From positions 60,644,853 through 60,708,852 of the forward strand of contig NC_054742.1 in NCBI RefSeq assembly GCF_018143015.1: 64,000 nucleotides of DNA. Direction: 5' to 3'. The DNA is from Lytechinus variegatus (Eukaryota > Echinodermata > Echinoidea > Temnopleuroida > Toxopneustidae). The notes beneath the pieces are model-generated. The model did no database searches and had not been told where the DNA came from. It saw only the letters and a list, made by a program, of their open reading frames with translations. Positions 35,850-47,611 of the stretch are shown here, in pieces. Position numbers and translations under genes: made by a program. Every line of letters begins with the position of its first letter. Position 1 is the stretch's first letter.

Positions 35850-36165
35850 CGTGAGAGATTGATTGATCGATAAAAAATATATTGATTGAACTATATTCCT
35901 TGACTGATTGATTGATATTGTTTGATTCATTGGCTAAATAAAAGAATGATTGATTGATTGATTGATTGATAATTGACTGATTGATTAGTTGATTGATTGT
36001 GTGATTATTGACTGAATGATTAGTTCATTTATTGTGTGATTGATTGCTTCATTGATAAATAAATAGAGCGAGAGACAGAGAGATATAGTGATAGATCGAT
36101 GGATTGTTTGATTCATGTTTATTTTGATTGATTTTTTGTCATTTGATTTGATTTGATCTAATTCA
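35850..36165. repeat. GATT-type microsatellite, imperfect
   Basis: Long runs of (GATT)n and variants (TGATTGATTGATTGATTGAT) with interruptions. The Tc1-type element at 36221 sits just beyond it, and similar GATT/GATA repeats resume at its far side. Confidence 0.7.
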
Positions 36166-36220
36166 ATTTAATGCTATTGTTTTTTTATATATAGTTGATT
36201 GATTAATGGCATGAATTATA

Positions 36221-37197
36221 CAGTGCGTATCAAAAAAAAAGTTTACACTTTGAAAAAGACCTGGGAATTAACAAATATACAACATGAGGGTATTGTTTTC
36301 ACATATAATCTTGGGTTTGGGTCTCACCTATCCAATGAAAGTAAAAGTTTTGACAGAAAGTTACACCTGAGCGAGCACTGTCCATTTTTGTAAAGCTCGC
36401 AGAGATCTGTTTGCGCAGAAATGCTCGTTTTCAAGCTGTGTCAAGAAGAAAGGGTGAAATCAAACTTACCCTGCGAAACATTTCTCATACATTTCCCTTG
36501 CACTTTTAGTCAATTGAAGGGACACATTCAAACATTTTGTTACAATTTTGCCACCCAAATTGAAATTTCAACACTTAGTAAGTACAACCTTTACCCTTTT
36601 TGTGCCAGCTGGATCTGAGGACATAACTGAATCTGAACAAAAGTTTATATCAGACATCTCCAGCATTTTTTCATTAAGTTTTTATCATTTAAAGAGGGTC
36701 TATGTTTCATTTGTCATTTAATACTTGTTTCTCCACACTTTTCCAAAGCTTGACAATGATTAACAAAATGAAAATCAAGCCTTAGCCATTTCATGTAAAT
36801 AACATCTCAGTGTAAAGCAAATATCGTCACGATGGCCTATGTGTGTGGGGGAGTGGGGTGGGGTGCAATGCACTCTTTGAAGTGTTTTGGGCAAGGAAAC
36901 AAGTAAAAAAGGTAAAAGATATCTTCAAATCAATTTTACTAGCTAAATTCCACATGTTCTTCATGATGAAGGTCTACTTTTATTCGCATAACTATTTCAA
37001 AGTTCTGTGCAAATCATTTTCACTAACTTTACAAAAGTAAGTGGTGCTCACTCAAGCGAAAATATTTTCGACAGTTATACCGTCATTTGCTTAAATGGAT
37101 CTGTACCAATGTTAAAATGTGGAAAAATCTTCAGGATATTACAAATGTATAATTTTACAGAAGTTTTTCTAAGTGTAAACTTTTTTTATACGCACTG
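36221..37197. mobile_element. Non-autonomous Tc1/mariner-type element, 977 bp, TA duplication
   Basis: The left end CAGTGCGTATCAAAAAAAAA, then GTTTACACTT, is mirrored at the right by AAGTGTAAACTTTTTTTATA then CGCACTG. Both ends are flanked by TA, as expected for Tc1/mariner insertions. The interior has only short open frames with no recognisable transposase. It is inserted within simple repeat between genes C and D. Confidence 0.75.
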
Positions 37198-37220
37198 TAT
37201 AGTGATTGATTTATATATTT

Positions 37221-37250
37221 TAGATAAATAGACAGACAGACAGACAGACC

Positions 37251-37304
<54 letters not shown>

Positions 37305-37321
37305 TAGATAGATAGATAGAC

Positions 37322-37371
<50 letters not shown>

Positions 37372-37410
37372 ATAGACAGACAGACAGACCGACAGACAGA
37401 CAGACAGACC

Positions 37411-37509
<99 letters not shown>

Positions 37510-37516
37510 TAGTTAG
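37221..37516. repeat. GACA/GATA microsatellite, about 295 bp
   Basis: Alternating blocks of (GACA)n and (GATA)n with occasional GACC units. The apparent open frame (Leu-Ser-Ile/Val-Cys repeats on the minus strand) is only a translation of the repeat. It is not a CRISPR array, as there are no spacers. Confidence 0.95.
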
Positions 37517-37599
37517 TTGGTTGATAGAAAGATATGTAAATATATGCATATTTATATAGAAAGATAGATAAATTGATTGACTGATTATTGATTAATCTA

Positions 37600-40500
37600 T
37601 TAATGAATGTAAAGAAAAAAATTGTACATTTGAAAGAAGAATTTGAGATTTATTGGAAGGAAAAGAGACAGACATACTCACGACGAAGAGAACGGATTAA
37701 AGAGCAAAAATAACAAAATATTAATTTATCGACGAGAGATAATAATCATCACTAAGCTAAACAAAGTATTATGTATAATGAATACATTTACATACTGAAG
37801 TATAGATTGATTGAGGCGATATGCGATTGTCAATCCATTATTATAATAGAGTGATCGATCATCAATTATTTCAGTAAATCATTACGATGAATGAACTTGT
37901 TCGGGCAATTTGTTCACTTACTTTTAGGTCGATTTTTTAACAATGATTTTACTAATGACATTGATTAATTTATTGATTTGAGTTTTATAATTTCATTCAT
38001 TCAGCAATTTATTTGTTTGAATACTAGGCCTATTATTCATTTCCGATTAACTGATCATTGTCAAGTTCAGTCTTTCAAACCGAATGATAAGCCGTTTTTC
38101 GATATGTCCAGTTTTGACTAAAATCCTTGATTAATTTGTGAATTTCCTTGTCTCCAGTTTCAAATCATCAAAACAATGTCGAGAAGTAGTATTTGTATTT
38201 GGTGACGCATGACTTCAATTATTTTGTTTCGATCAATTGAGAAATAGATTGAGCAATTTATTTTTGAGTTGTATAATGTTAAAACGGAGAGCACGGATCC
38301 TGACAGCACACACTTCATGGAGGAGAGGGGCAGCAAACGATTCAGTCACATTTGTCAGGAATACTGACATGATGGAGAAATGTTAAGGACTCAGCCATTC
38401 GATGGATACGTATCTCACTGATCAAATAATGCGAGCATGGAGCGCGAGGTGATTTTTTTCTTATATTAAGACCTAAAAAATTAACATTATAAGATTTGTT
38501 TTTAAATCATGATACATACCCGTCTCACTAAACATAAAATGCGAGCGCGAAGCGAGATCTGAAATTTGTGTATATAAAGTTATTCCCGAACAGGGACATT
38601 TTAAGGACTATTTTTCATGAATTCATGAAGAACGTACACATCTCACCATAGTCATACAATGCAAGCACTTGCTGACTTTGTTATTATTTCACCAAAACAC
38701 TTTTTTGTAGTACTTTAATTATGAACATGAGACGTATCTCGCTATTAAGCGCGAAGCGTGAGCTGAAAAATTGAAAGTCATACCAGGAATTTATAGAGTA
38801 GATATATCTCACCAATCCAATAATGTGGACGTAATACCTTAAAAGGGGACAATCACTTAAGATAGTCATAAAAAGAAGCATACATTACTACATAAAATAA
38901 TAATAGTGCGAGGAAATATATTTGGTGTATATTGAATGGAAAATTGGTTGTGTTTTTACAACAGAATTTTTATTAGAAAATGCGAGAACCAGGAATGATG
39001 AACACATAGAGCCTTTGCTTCATAAAGTTATGAAAAAAATTCTTAGAAATATAACAAATATGATAACACACGATAATTTCTTCTTTCTCCACTATGTTTC
39101 TCTTTCTCTCTTTCTCTCCCCCCCCCCCCCCGGTTTTTTTTTGGGGGGCAGCGAATTGACTTGGGGGGCACGTGCCCTCCGTGGTTACGCCACTGTCAAA
39201 AGCTGTGGTGTCGATTGGTGTACAAAGAGGACCACATCATTCATTTTACCCCGGTGTTAGTTCAATACCGACAGGTATTATTACATATATATGTATAGTT
39301 TACAGTATTTGGTGTATTTTTTTCTTTTTGGTGTAATTTTAACACCTCAGGGTGTGGTAGTGTATAGTGACACCTACCGGTGTCAATTTTAATACCCAAT
39401 TTTTTTTTTACAGTGGCATGAACAAGACAGAAGACAAAAATCAAGACTACATGTAATCATGCTAATGGAGAGAAGGATACTGTTGAGTTATAACTCTGTT
39501 GGCATAGAAAGAAACACATAATAAATATGACACTATTTGTCGATGAGAGATGGCGCTCGCTTTTCAATGTTGTACAGGCGACTCGACTTGCATTCGAACC
39601 AGTTACTTTCCTTTCATACTCTCCTATTGCTAGTACATCACATTCCTAAATTATATATCTAATCATAAGTTTCTTGCAGATCATAATGAAAATACAGAAC
39701 CGTTTGATTAGCAGCCAATAATGTCTGTTTAGGGTTAAGTTTTAGGAAGCATTACCCTTCGACGCTAAGGATGTCCGTTCGAGTTTTAAGCATACGAACT
39801 TGATCCCTGTAATATATCCTCTGGTATCCTTCGAAAACATTAAGTACACAATGCACATCTGGTCAACAATAAATTATTAATCCAGGTCAACTTGAAACTC
39901 CAGATTATTGTTTCTTCCTCTGAAGAAATACTGCTACGTCAGTAACGTAAAAAGTGCATGAATAGTGCGTGATCTTGGAGCCTATGAACTTGAAGAAATT
40001 GCACAGTAATAGGAAGATCAAAGGTAGATCCTGTGAAGGGGCAAATTGACTCCCCCCCCCTTCATTTGAGGCGCAAAGAAGTTTTAGAAAAAAAATATGA
40101 AAAGAGGAAAGAACAAAAGAACGAAATACAATGAAGTAGGAGGGAGAAAGAATAAGAAATCAGGATAGGGGAAGAATCGGCAAACTTAAAAAAACTCAAA
40201 CGTCACTCTCGCACAGTAACACATCTGCCTACGCTTCGCGCTTGAATTTCCTGTTAAACAAGATAAAGAAATACATACATATTCATGAGGATTACATGGC
40301 GCTTAACTTGACCCGTTTTCAAGTCAACATACAAACAAAACATTTCAGCGCGCGCTTCGCGCTTCATTATTTTCTTTAGGGACGTACGCATCGTAATCAT
40401 TATTAACAAAATGTATAAAGTGCCTCATTTTAGGGCTGAATGAAAAGAAATCATGCTTTGTGCTTGCATTATTTGTTTGTCGAGATTTGTATCCTGATAA

Positions 40501-42570
40501 TGAAGTCCTTCAAACAGTCTTTAAAATGTCCCCTGTTTATTAGATCAGTTTCTACTAAAGTGCAGTTCGTGTTTTGCGCTGGCATAAGGCCTATGTTGCG
40601 GGGGGGGGGGCATTGCGGGTATGTTTGTGTGATAATTTATGTACGTATCACATTCACGTTTTCAAGCTGGCATATATAAATTCCATTCCATTTCATGATT
40701 CATGAAACATTATTGTAACAAAGTTAAAATGACGTTTCGTATTTAACAATTGCTTAACTTCAATAACTTTTTTTTCAAGGGAACTTTTTTTCAAAATAAT
40801 ATACCAAAGAGTTTCACCTTGCTCTTCCATGTCTTCACGCTTGAATATGTATCATGTTAACAGCTGACAACAACAAAAAAATATGCCTGAATTGTTCTGT
40901 ATATCAAAAATGCAAGCTCGCGCTTCGCGCATTTACTATTAGTTTGATTAGATATGCATCCACTTCACGATTAGAAATGAGCTTTAAAATGTCCCATTTC
41001 AGGTTGATGAGAACATTTATTTTGTGCCCACTTCCATCAACTTAGGCGCATTTTATGGAACAGTGATCATAAACTGGAATGTTCAGAAAACTGAAAAACT
41101 CGAAAACTGAGATAAATTATGATATTTATCAGTGGCGTGATGAGATAAACTTTTGAGGGGGAACAACATACATGTGGAGGAATTAATTTAAGTTACGAGC
41201 GGACAAAAATTTAGACAATTTCAAAATGAAAATCGAAGTTTGTTATAGATCCTGACATAATCTTTACACAATCCATTTCACCGTTTTCCTTCCCTTTTCT
41301 TTCATTTTATCCTTCTTGTTTTTCTTCTTCTTGGTCTTGTAACTTTGGGGAGGGTGGAGAGCCCCAAAATATCCCCCATCAATTCTTTATGCTTTTTTTC
41401 ATTCACACTAAAATGAAGTGTATGTACATGCTGCAGATCTACATGTAATTTAGAATTATCATACAAGACCTTAATAAATCAAGAAAACATTGATACCGAT
41501 AAACGTTCCTGACATTTTCTGGAAATACTAAATGACAAAAAAGTAGTAATATCGAATGAACGCATTTACAAGTTTGCCATCATCACGGTTATTATTATGG
41601 TAAACAGCATTCCGTGTATATGAAAGATGACTTGCATCGCCGAGCTACTGAGATGAATATATTATGAAAACAAAAATACAAAATATATCAAATTTTACTA
41701 AAAATCCAGACAATAACATCTGGTAGTCACGGTGATAAGCGTAATCCCACCCTACCAAAACAATAATGAGTCTTCAATTTATTGTTATGATAAATACTAA
41801 AATAGTTATGATAAAGACTGTTATAGCTGGCTTCAGCGTCAAAACAGTTCGAGTGGGTGGCAGTTCCGATTTTGGCATTTGGTAGCGATTTATCTTCCGG
41901 TTTTGGCAGACCACTTTCACTTGATTTGATAGAAGCCAATGCCAGCCAGAAAAAGGATAAAATAGAGTGCAATCGTGAGGTTAGTGGTACAGTTAGAGAA
42001 TTGGTACAGCATCAGACTGAAGACCGAGGGTTGGTACACTTGGAGCCCTGACTTCGAGAAGATTAAACAGAAGCATTACGAGTCCGTAGCACCCTTCGCC
42101 CTGGTGACACTGTCCTCGGCAACTCGGTGGTGTCTACCAACTTAATCATTCATTAATTTCCATAGTACAGGTCAGTGTATACTATTTACATGTATATAAA
42201 TGGGATATCATAACACCGATATGTGATCGATTTGCAATATATAACTCTGAAAATAGGTTGTTTAATGGAACTGCAACCGACTGTTATGAAGTTAAACGCA
42301 GATTTTAAATATTACAGCTTTGTTTGTCGATAGAGGCAACATCAATAATCTTAAAGAAATATTTATTGATTTATGATTATTTAGTTCAAATATCAGTAAT
42401 AAGTGGAAACTGAGATGTGTTTAATATTCAAGTGATATTTTTGTAATGCCTGTATTAAACAATATCCGTTTATTCAATGGCATGAAATTGCCTTGATATA
42501 CACGCCTGAATGATATGCGTTAAATTTATTATAGGTTTACAGATTCCCTCACCATTTTCCAAGTTGTTGA
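37600..42570. other. Intergenic repeat-rich region between genes C and D
   Basis: No gene recognised. At 38430-38770 and again, on the other strand, at 40220-40940 there are repeated GCGCGAAGCG/CGCTTCGCGC words spaced by about 80-150 bases, each followed by TGAAAA- or CATTT-like text, suggesting a degenerate tandem element. C/G homopolymers lie near 39119, 40053 and 40596. hAT-like ends occur at 39185-39197 (TACGCCACTG, right end) and 41141 (CAGTGGCGTGATGAG, left end). ACACCGGTGT-like repeats lie at 39225-39420. Confidence 0.45.
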
Positions 42571-42572
42571 TA

Positions 42573-43068
42573 GAGGGATGGTCCAGGCTGGATATATTTT
42601 TGAAGTTATCGGTGAAGCATGCAGTTCTAGGCATGTCTTTGTGAATATTCATTAGGTGGGTTGTGAAGTCATATCCCCACTTGTTCTTTTGCATTTTATT
42701 ACATGAAATAAAGTTTATTCAAAATTTTTCTACCAAGAACCAAACAAAATTGGATTAACTGATTAAGTGCATTAGTTATTTTTTGCCGCAACTTATTTTG
42801 GTATAATCGAGACACTTCATTTACACATGTATAAAAAAAACGAAACATTTATTATTTCATCTAATTTCATAAGCAAAAGGAAAGTGGGGATGTGAAATCA
42901 TCAGCCCACCTAATGAATATTCATGACAATGTGCATAACTATTTTCACAAAATATTAAAATTCAATAACTTCGTTATTATCAGATTTTGATGAAATTTGC
43001 AGCATTTTGCTCTGTGAATTTTATTTATTTAGACATAAATCTTTTTTTCAGCCCGGACCATCCCTTTA
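42573..43068. repeat. GGGATGGTCC-GGGCTG TIR element upstream of gene D
   Basis: The left end GAGGGATGGTCCAGGCTGG is mirrored by CAGCCCGGACCATCCCTTTA at the right. Internal text is also symmetrical: ATGAATATTCATTAGGTGGG-like words occur near 42650 and as the complement near 42908. It is non-coding and ends about 50 bases before the start codon of gene D, so the gene's promoter or 5' UTR may lie inside it. Confidence 0.7.
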
Positions 43069-43118
43069 AGGTTTGAACATAGCTGTTTCATGTCCTTAGT
43101 CGACCTTGAATAACTACG

Positions 43119-46100
43119 ATGAAGTCTTTAACAATTCTTGTCGTCGTCCTCGCGCTCGTTCTCCTCGTCGCTCGCGTCGATGCTTCGAAGAAGAAAGGAA
43201 AACACGACAAACACGGAGGAAGGGGAGGAGGACCAGGAGGACGTTCACGACATCATCGCGGCCATCCCCACGACCATCATCACGACCACCACGACCATCG
43301 CCATGACCACCATGATCACGGCCGTGACCACAGCCACGATCACCACCAGCATGATGATGGTCACAAACACCATAGCTCAGGGTCGCATGGTCACCAAACT
43401 GAGTATGGTCAACACGAAGTTGGTTATCGTCATCGTCGTGACATCATCAACGGAACCGAAGAAAACGATACGATGACGACCTTAGAACCGGGGAGGTGTT
43501 CAAAAGTCGTGAGGTAAGTCGCAGTCCAGTCCTACCCTACAACTGGACAAAGAATACATCAGTGAATTTATTTCCATTCAGTTTGTTTACAAAGAACAAA
43601 ATAACACACATAGAGCTTGTACGGAGCGATTTTCGGTCATAATTGCCAATCGCATACTTTGCACAAATTCACGAGCAGAGTTTGCCAAGGAAATGTATTA
43701 TCTAAGGTGGCTGAAATTCAGCTTTCTACATGTTTTTACAACTATTAAAGAAACAACGAAGACAGACCAAAATTATGATTTATGAATTTGCCTTTACCAT
43801 GAATACACTGAGCGGCGATTTTATACGACTTTTGGTTCCTCTACTGCCGGGAAGGGGGGGGGGTACGACGAGATGACCCTTTCCCTCCCATATGTTGCAG
43901 AACAAGAAAACAGACAAAAAAGACAGGAGACAGGCATGATGCACAAAGATGACACCACAGAAATGCTTTTCAGGTATCTTCCCCCCAATCCGTGTATAAA
44001 ATGCAATTTAAAAACGTGTTTTTCACTTTAATTATGATATTCAAAGTATTCTTTATCACTTTTCCTCCATAACCAGTGCACTTTCTTTTATTTGACTTTT
44101 TTTTTGCAGTGTTACTGTAACATTTGCCCAGTCCTTTCAGAAATCAAGAAAAGTGCCGAAAATTGTCAGATGTGGTTGGCTCCATCTAGCCAAGTGTAAA
44201 GTTTACAAGTAAGTAGATTTTCAACATATACTGTATTTCTAAATTTATTTGATTCACAAGTCAATTTACTCTTCAAATTAATGCAATCTTTATTAAGCTA
44301 TACAGTGATCATGCTTATTTTTCATTATCTTAAATTTTTATCTAATTTTATAGATGTTACCCTTTTCACTCTTTTGTGGCACATTGATTTTTTTTGCAAT
44401 GATCAATTATTTTCAAATATTCAATCGCATGGTATCATTTGAACTCACAAAGAATTTCAAGATATCAAGAGTCAACATAAATTCATTGTTGTGTTGTGTT
44501 TTTAATAACATCACGTGAAATAATGAAATTTAGATTCATATTTTTGTTCCATGATTCTCATATTGTCATTTAACTTTATAGGTCTTTTTTTCAATTAAGT
44601 CTTTTAAAAATTAGATAAACGTTGTCATTTTTTTCCTGGGGGAATACCAAAAATTTAGTTTTAATTCTTTGTTCTATACTGTATTTCATAGTCTAATTAC
44701 ACCAGCAAAACTGACTCCAAACCGATTGACTTTATGTCATACGAAATAAAGGTATTTGATCAGTCTGGAGTTAGTTTCGCCGGTGTGACGGTGGCACGTT
44801 ACCCTTATTATTTCATCGAGAAAGGTGAATCAGAATATACTGGTACCGCCCCTGTTATATGGATGTGACACGGTGCATGCCAGTTTGAGTTTTGGAAGGT
44901 AAAATGTCACTGCTACTGTCATAAACACCAAGCAAATGAATCATCGTTGACTTTTAATCATCCTTGCGGTTTCACGACAAAGAGGGAAAAAGTTCACAGA
45001 TTCGTTTAGATATATTCAGTTTTATTGGTAATTAAAATGGAATAGGAGTAAATCAAATAAAATATTTTAAGACCACTAACGACGGGTCATCATGTCCTTA
45101 AATTTAGTTATTCAAGAAATATAATAGAATATATTTATACTTTTGTTTATATGAATTGTATAAAAAAATCCAGTGCATTCCAAATTATTTTTTATCTAAA
45201 GAATTAAATCGAAGTTGTTATGCAACAGTGATCTACAGCCTCATGAATAATAACAAAATGTTTTACACTCGGCCAGAGCAGTGAGATGTATAAGATTTTC
45301 AACTTTTATTGAATTGATTAGCGCCCTCTATAACGTTTCGATAAAGAGATTTACGTGATAGGCCTATGTTTCCAAAACTTTTTTTTTTTGGGGGGGGGTA
45401 TTTTTTTTAGTTTTCGTTTGTTTTGCTTTTGCCAACGAGTTACAGAAACCAACTCCTTTTTAATCCAATTTCATTTTTTTTATTTTATTAATTTCATCTC
45501 TTCCAGACTAGAGTATGAGACTGCTTATCGCACTGCTACACGAGTTCAGTATGCAATTGTCAGGAAATGTTGTCCTGGTTTCATGGAAGTCAATCGTGTT
45601 TGCGAACCTATTGGTAAGTAGACATTATTAGTCCGAGACAGGTAAAACGATTTACAGTTATAAGCTTGTCAGGTATTCTAACAACAGCAAATCAAATAAT
45701 ATTAAATATCTTAAAATAAATGATGTATCGTAATAAATCTATTGTTTGAAACCTAGACTGTTTTTTTTTTTTTTGGGGGGGGTAAATCCAATCATTTGCT
45801 TGAATATTTTAGATAAAAATACCTGGGCCCCGTCTTACAAAGATCTTACGATTGATCCAATCAATTTTAACTCTACGGAAATCCACCAAGGACATGGTTT
45901 TGTCTACAGGAAATTTGTACAATGTTGTTTGTATGAGAAGCACAGTGGATTCTCAAGAAAACGATGAATGAATGAATATACATCACAGCTAGAAAATATT
46001 TTTGAACAAACATGTATAATAGATGTTGACGTCGCTGGCCATCAATAGTTGCGATTGATCGGATCAATCGTAAGTTTTTGTAAGACGGGGCCCTGATCAG

Positions 46101-47163
46101 TTTGCATCGTGAGCCAGGTTCTATAAAAATTTATACAGGTTTTTGTTGTTGTTTTTTTCTAATGTAAAACGATAACCGTTGGCCTGATCTCTTATCTCTT
46201 ATTGTTTTAATTTTGCTATGTCTGGGCACATGATGGTAAAATCGATTGTGTAATTGACTGGCCAATGTTTTTACCTGGTTGATCGACGTGATAAATTGCT
46301 AGATCACTTGAGCCATGAATTACATTTTATTCCTTCATTCGTGATCCATTCATCAATTTATTTCTGCATACCGACATTTATTGGTTTAATACTCATCTAA
46401 CATGATAATGATAATAATGATAAAAAAATGATAATGGAGAATCACTTGCGTATTCCGTAACAATAAGTTCAATCGAGATTTTTAACTTCGACTTTTAACC
46501 GACCCAACTCAATTTGTCAAGCTAATTCCTACCGTTATCATGTATTTGATTTGTTCAAAGAATTTATATAAATTATTTTCACAAACACCAGTTTACCTAG
46601 CCGCCAAACAAAATTAGACATAGCATCTTTTAACCATTTCCTCTCAACTCACCCAGGAGGGAGAACAACTCCAGCGCCCCCGACGACGCCTACGACCGCG
46701 GCACCGACTACAACCGCCATGCAAAGTACTACCGATGTCCCGGACGACTACAAGATTATGATTGGTGATAAGATTCAAAAGATCGTCTCAGCCGTCATCA
46801 TCCTCGTTCTCATCCTCTTCACGGGTTGCTGTATCGGAGCCTGTCTGGTGTACATCTGCAAATGTTGCCACGGGAAAAAGTGAGCTTAAATTATCAAAAC
46901 TAAATACAAAATGATTGGGCGATATAAGGAATTTGTTACATTAAAGAAGATTTGTGTGATCCCCCCCCTTAAAAGAAGAAAAGAAAGGGAAATAAGGGGA
47001 AATATACAAAATATAATGCCGAAATCAGTCAGCTTATTGGGCAGATTCTACCATAACTGATGTTATGTTTTCTTTCTTCAGTGGACACGTATTTACCAAT
47101 ATGGATCACAAAAACCAAAACCAATATGGATCACATATGGGGAATGAATATCTGTTTCTTTAG
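43119..47163 (+). CDS. Gene D: His-rich EMI membrane protein with furin-type site and short tail, 301 aa
   Basis: Five exons in phase: 43119-43513, 44110-44208, 45507-45613, 46657-46879, 47082-47163 (906 nt). Residues 1-22 are a signal peptide. A basic Gly-rich stretch and a strongly histidine-rich block (about 47-96, HDHHHDHHDH-type) follow. RHRR (104-107) fits the furin consensus R-x-K/R-R. N111 and N116 are N-glycosylation sequons. The EMI domain spans 125-200 (GRC127, RCGWLHLAKC, AYR, KCCPGF, VCEP). A Thr/Pro mucin-like stalk (204-226) leads to a transmembrane segment (243-267) rich in Cys, with CKCC just inside, a likely palmitoylation site. The cytoplasmic tail is only about 33 residues. 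It is a tandem paralogue of gene C but lacks C's tail exons. Cleavage could release the His-rich part; this is inference. Confidence 0.85.
44699..44786. repeat. 88-bp inverted-repeat element in gene D intron 2 (copy 1)
   Basis: The ends ACACCAGCAAAACTGACTCC and GGAGTTAGTTTCGCCGGTGT are near-perfect inverse complements separated by about 40 bases. A related copy lies at 53158-53259. It is non-coding and too short for a protein; it is probably a miniature element. Confidence 0.65.
45825..46093. repeat. GGGCCCCGTCTTACAAA TIR element in gene D intron 3
   Basis: The left end GGGCCCCGTCTTACAAAG, then TTACGATTGATCC, is mirrored by GGATCAATCGTAAG then TTTGTAAGACGGGGCCC at the right. It is a non-autonomous DNA element with no transposase, inserted between exons 3 and 4. 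Confidence 0.8.
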
Positions 47164-47605
47164 CTATACTTATTCAATCGAGAGAGGGCGTTATTTCTGA
47201 GAGTCACAACCAAAGAGAAACCCACTAATGGTCACGACACCCTGTTGGATTAGAGACAATCATGCCAATGTTCGATTCCTTCTTCAAGGAATCAAGTTCA
47301 AGTCCACCCCAGAAAAAAATATTGACTTGAATCAAAAGAGAAAAATCAGAGAAGCATTATCGTAAATTCCATCAATTTTGGATATGAAATAAGAAAGTTA
47401 TGACATTTTAAGGCTTCCATCATTTTTCGCAAAACGTTTATATGCACAACTCAGTGACAAATTAGAGAGTCGAAGATGTTTCTAACTCTTCAATTTTTAT
47501 TTATTGTTTTAACTGTTCATTAGTTCAATTTTACGGATTTGACAATAAGGACCAATAAGAACCATAAAATATTTCAACAATGGTAATTCTACAAGTACAG
47601 GGAGG

Positions 47606-47611
47606 AATAAA
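47606..47611 (+). terminator. Candidate polyadenylation signal, gene D
   Basis: AATAAA about 440 bases after the gene D stop, the first clear hexamer in the 3' flank. Later candidates exist (for example near 49204), so the 3' UTR could be longer. Confidence 0.35.

Noticed and set aside
37221-37516. Regular repeat array as CRISPR
   Set aside because: 4-base units without spacers in a eukaryotic genome.
37220-37549. 109-codon minus-strand frame of Leu-Ser-Cys repeats
   Set aside because: It is a direct translation of the GACA/GATA microsatellite.
43138-43476. Thr/Met/Ile-rich frame overlapping gene D exon 1
   Set aside because: It is a shifted-frame shadow of the His-rich coding repeat and does not connect to downstream exons.
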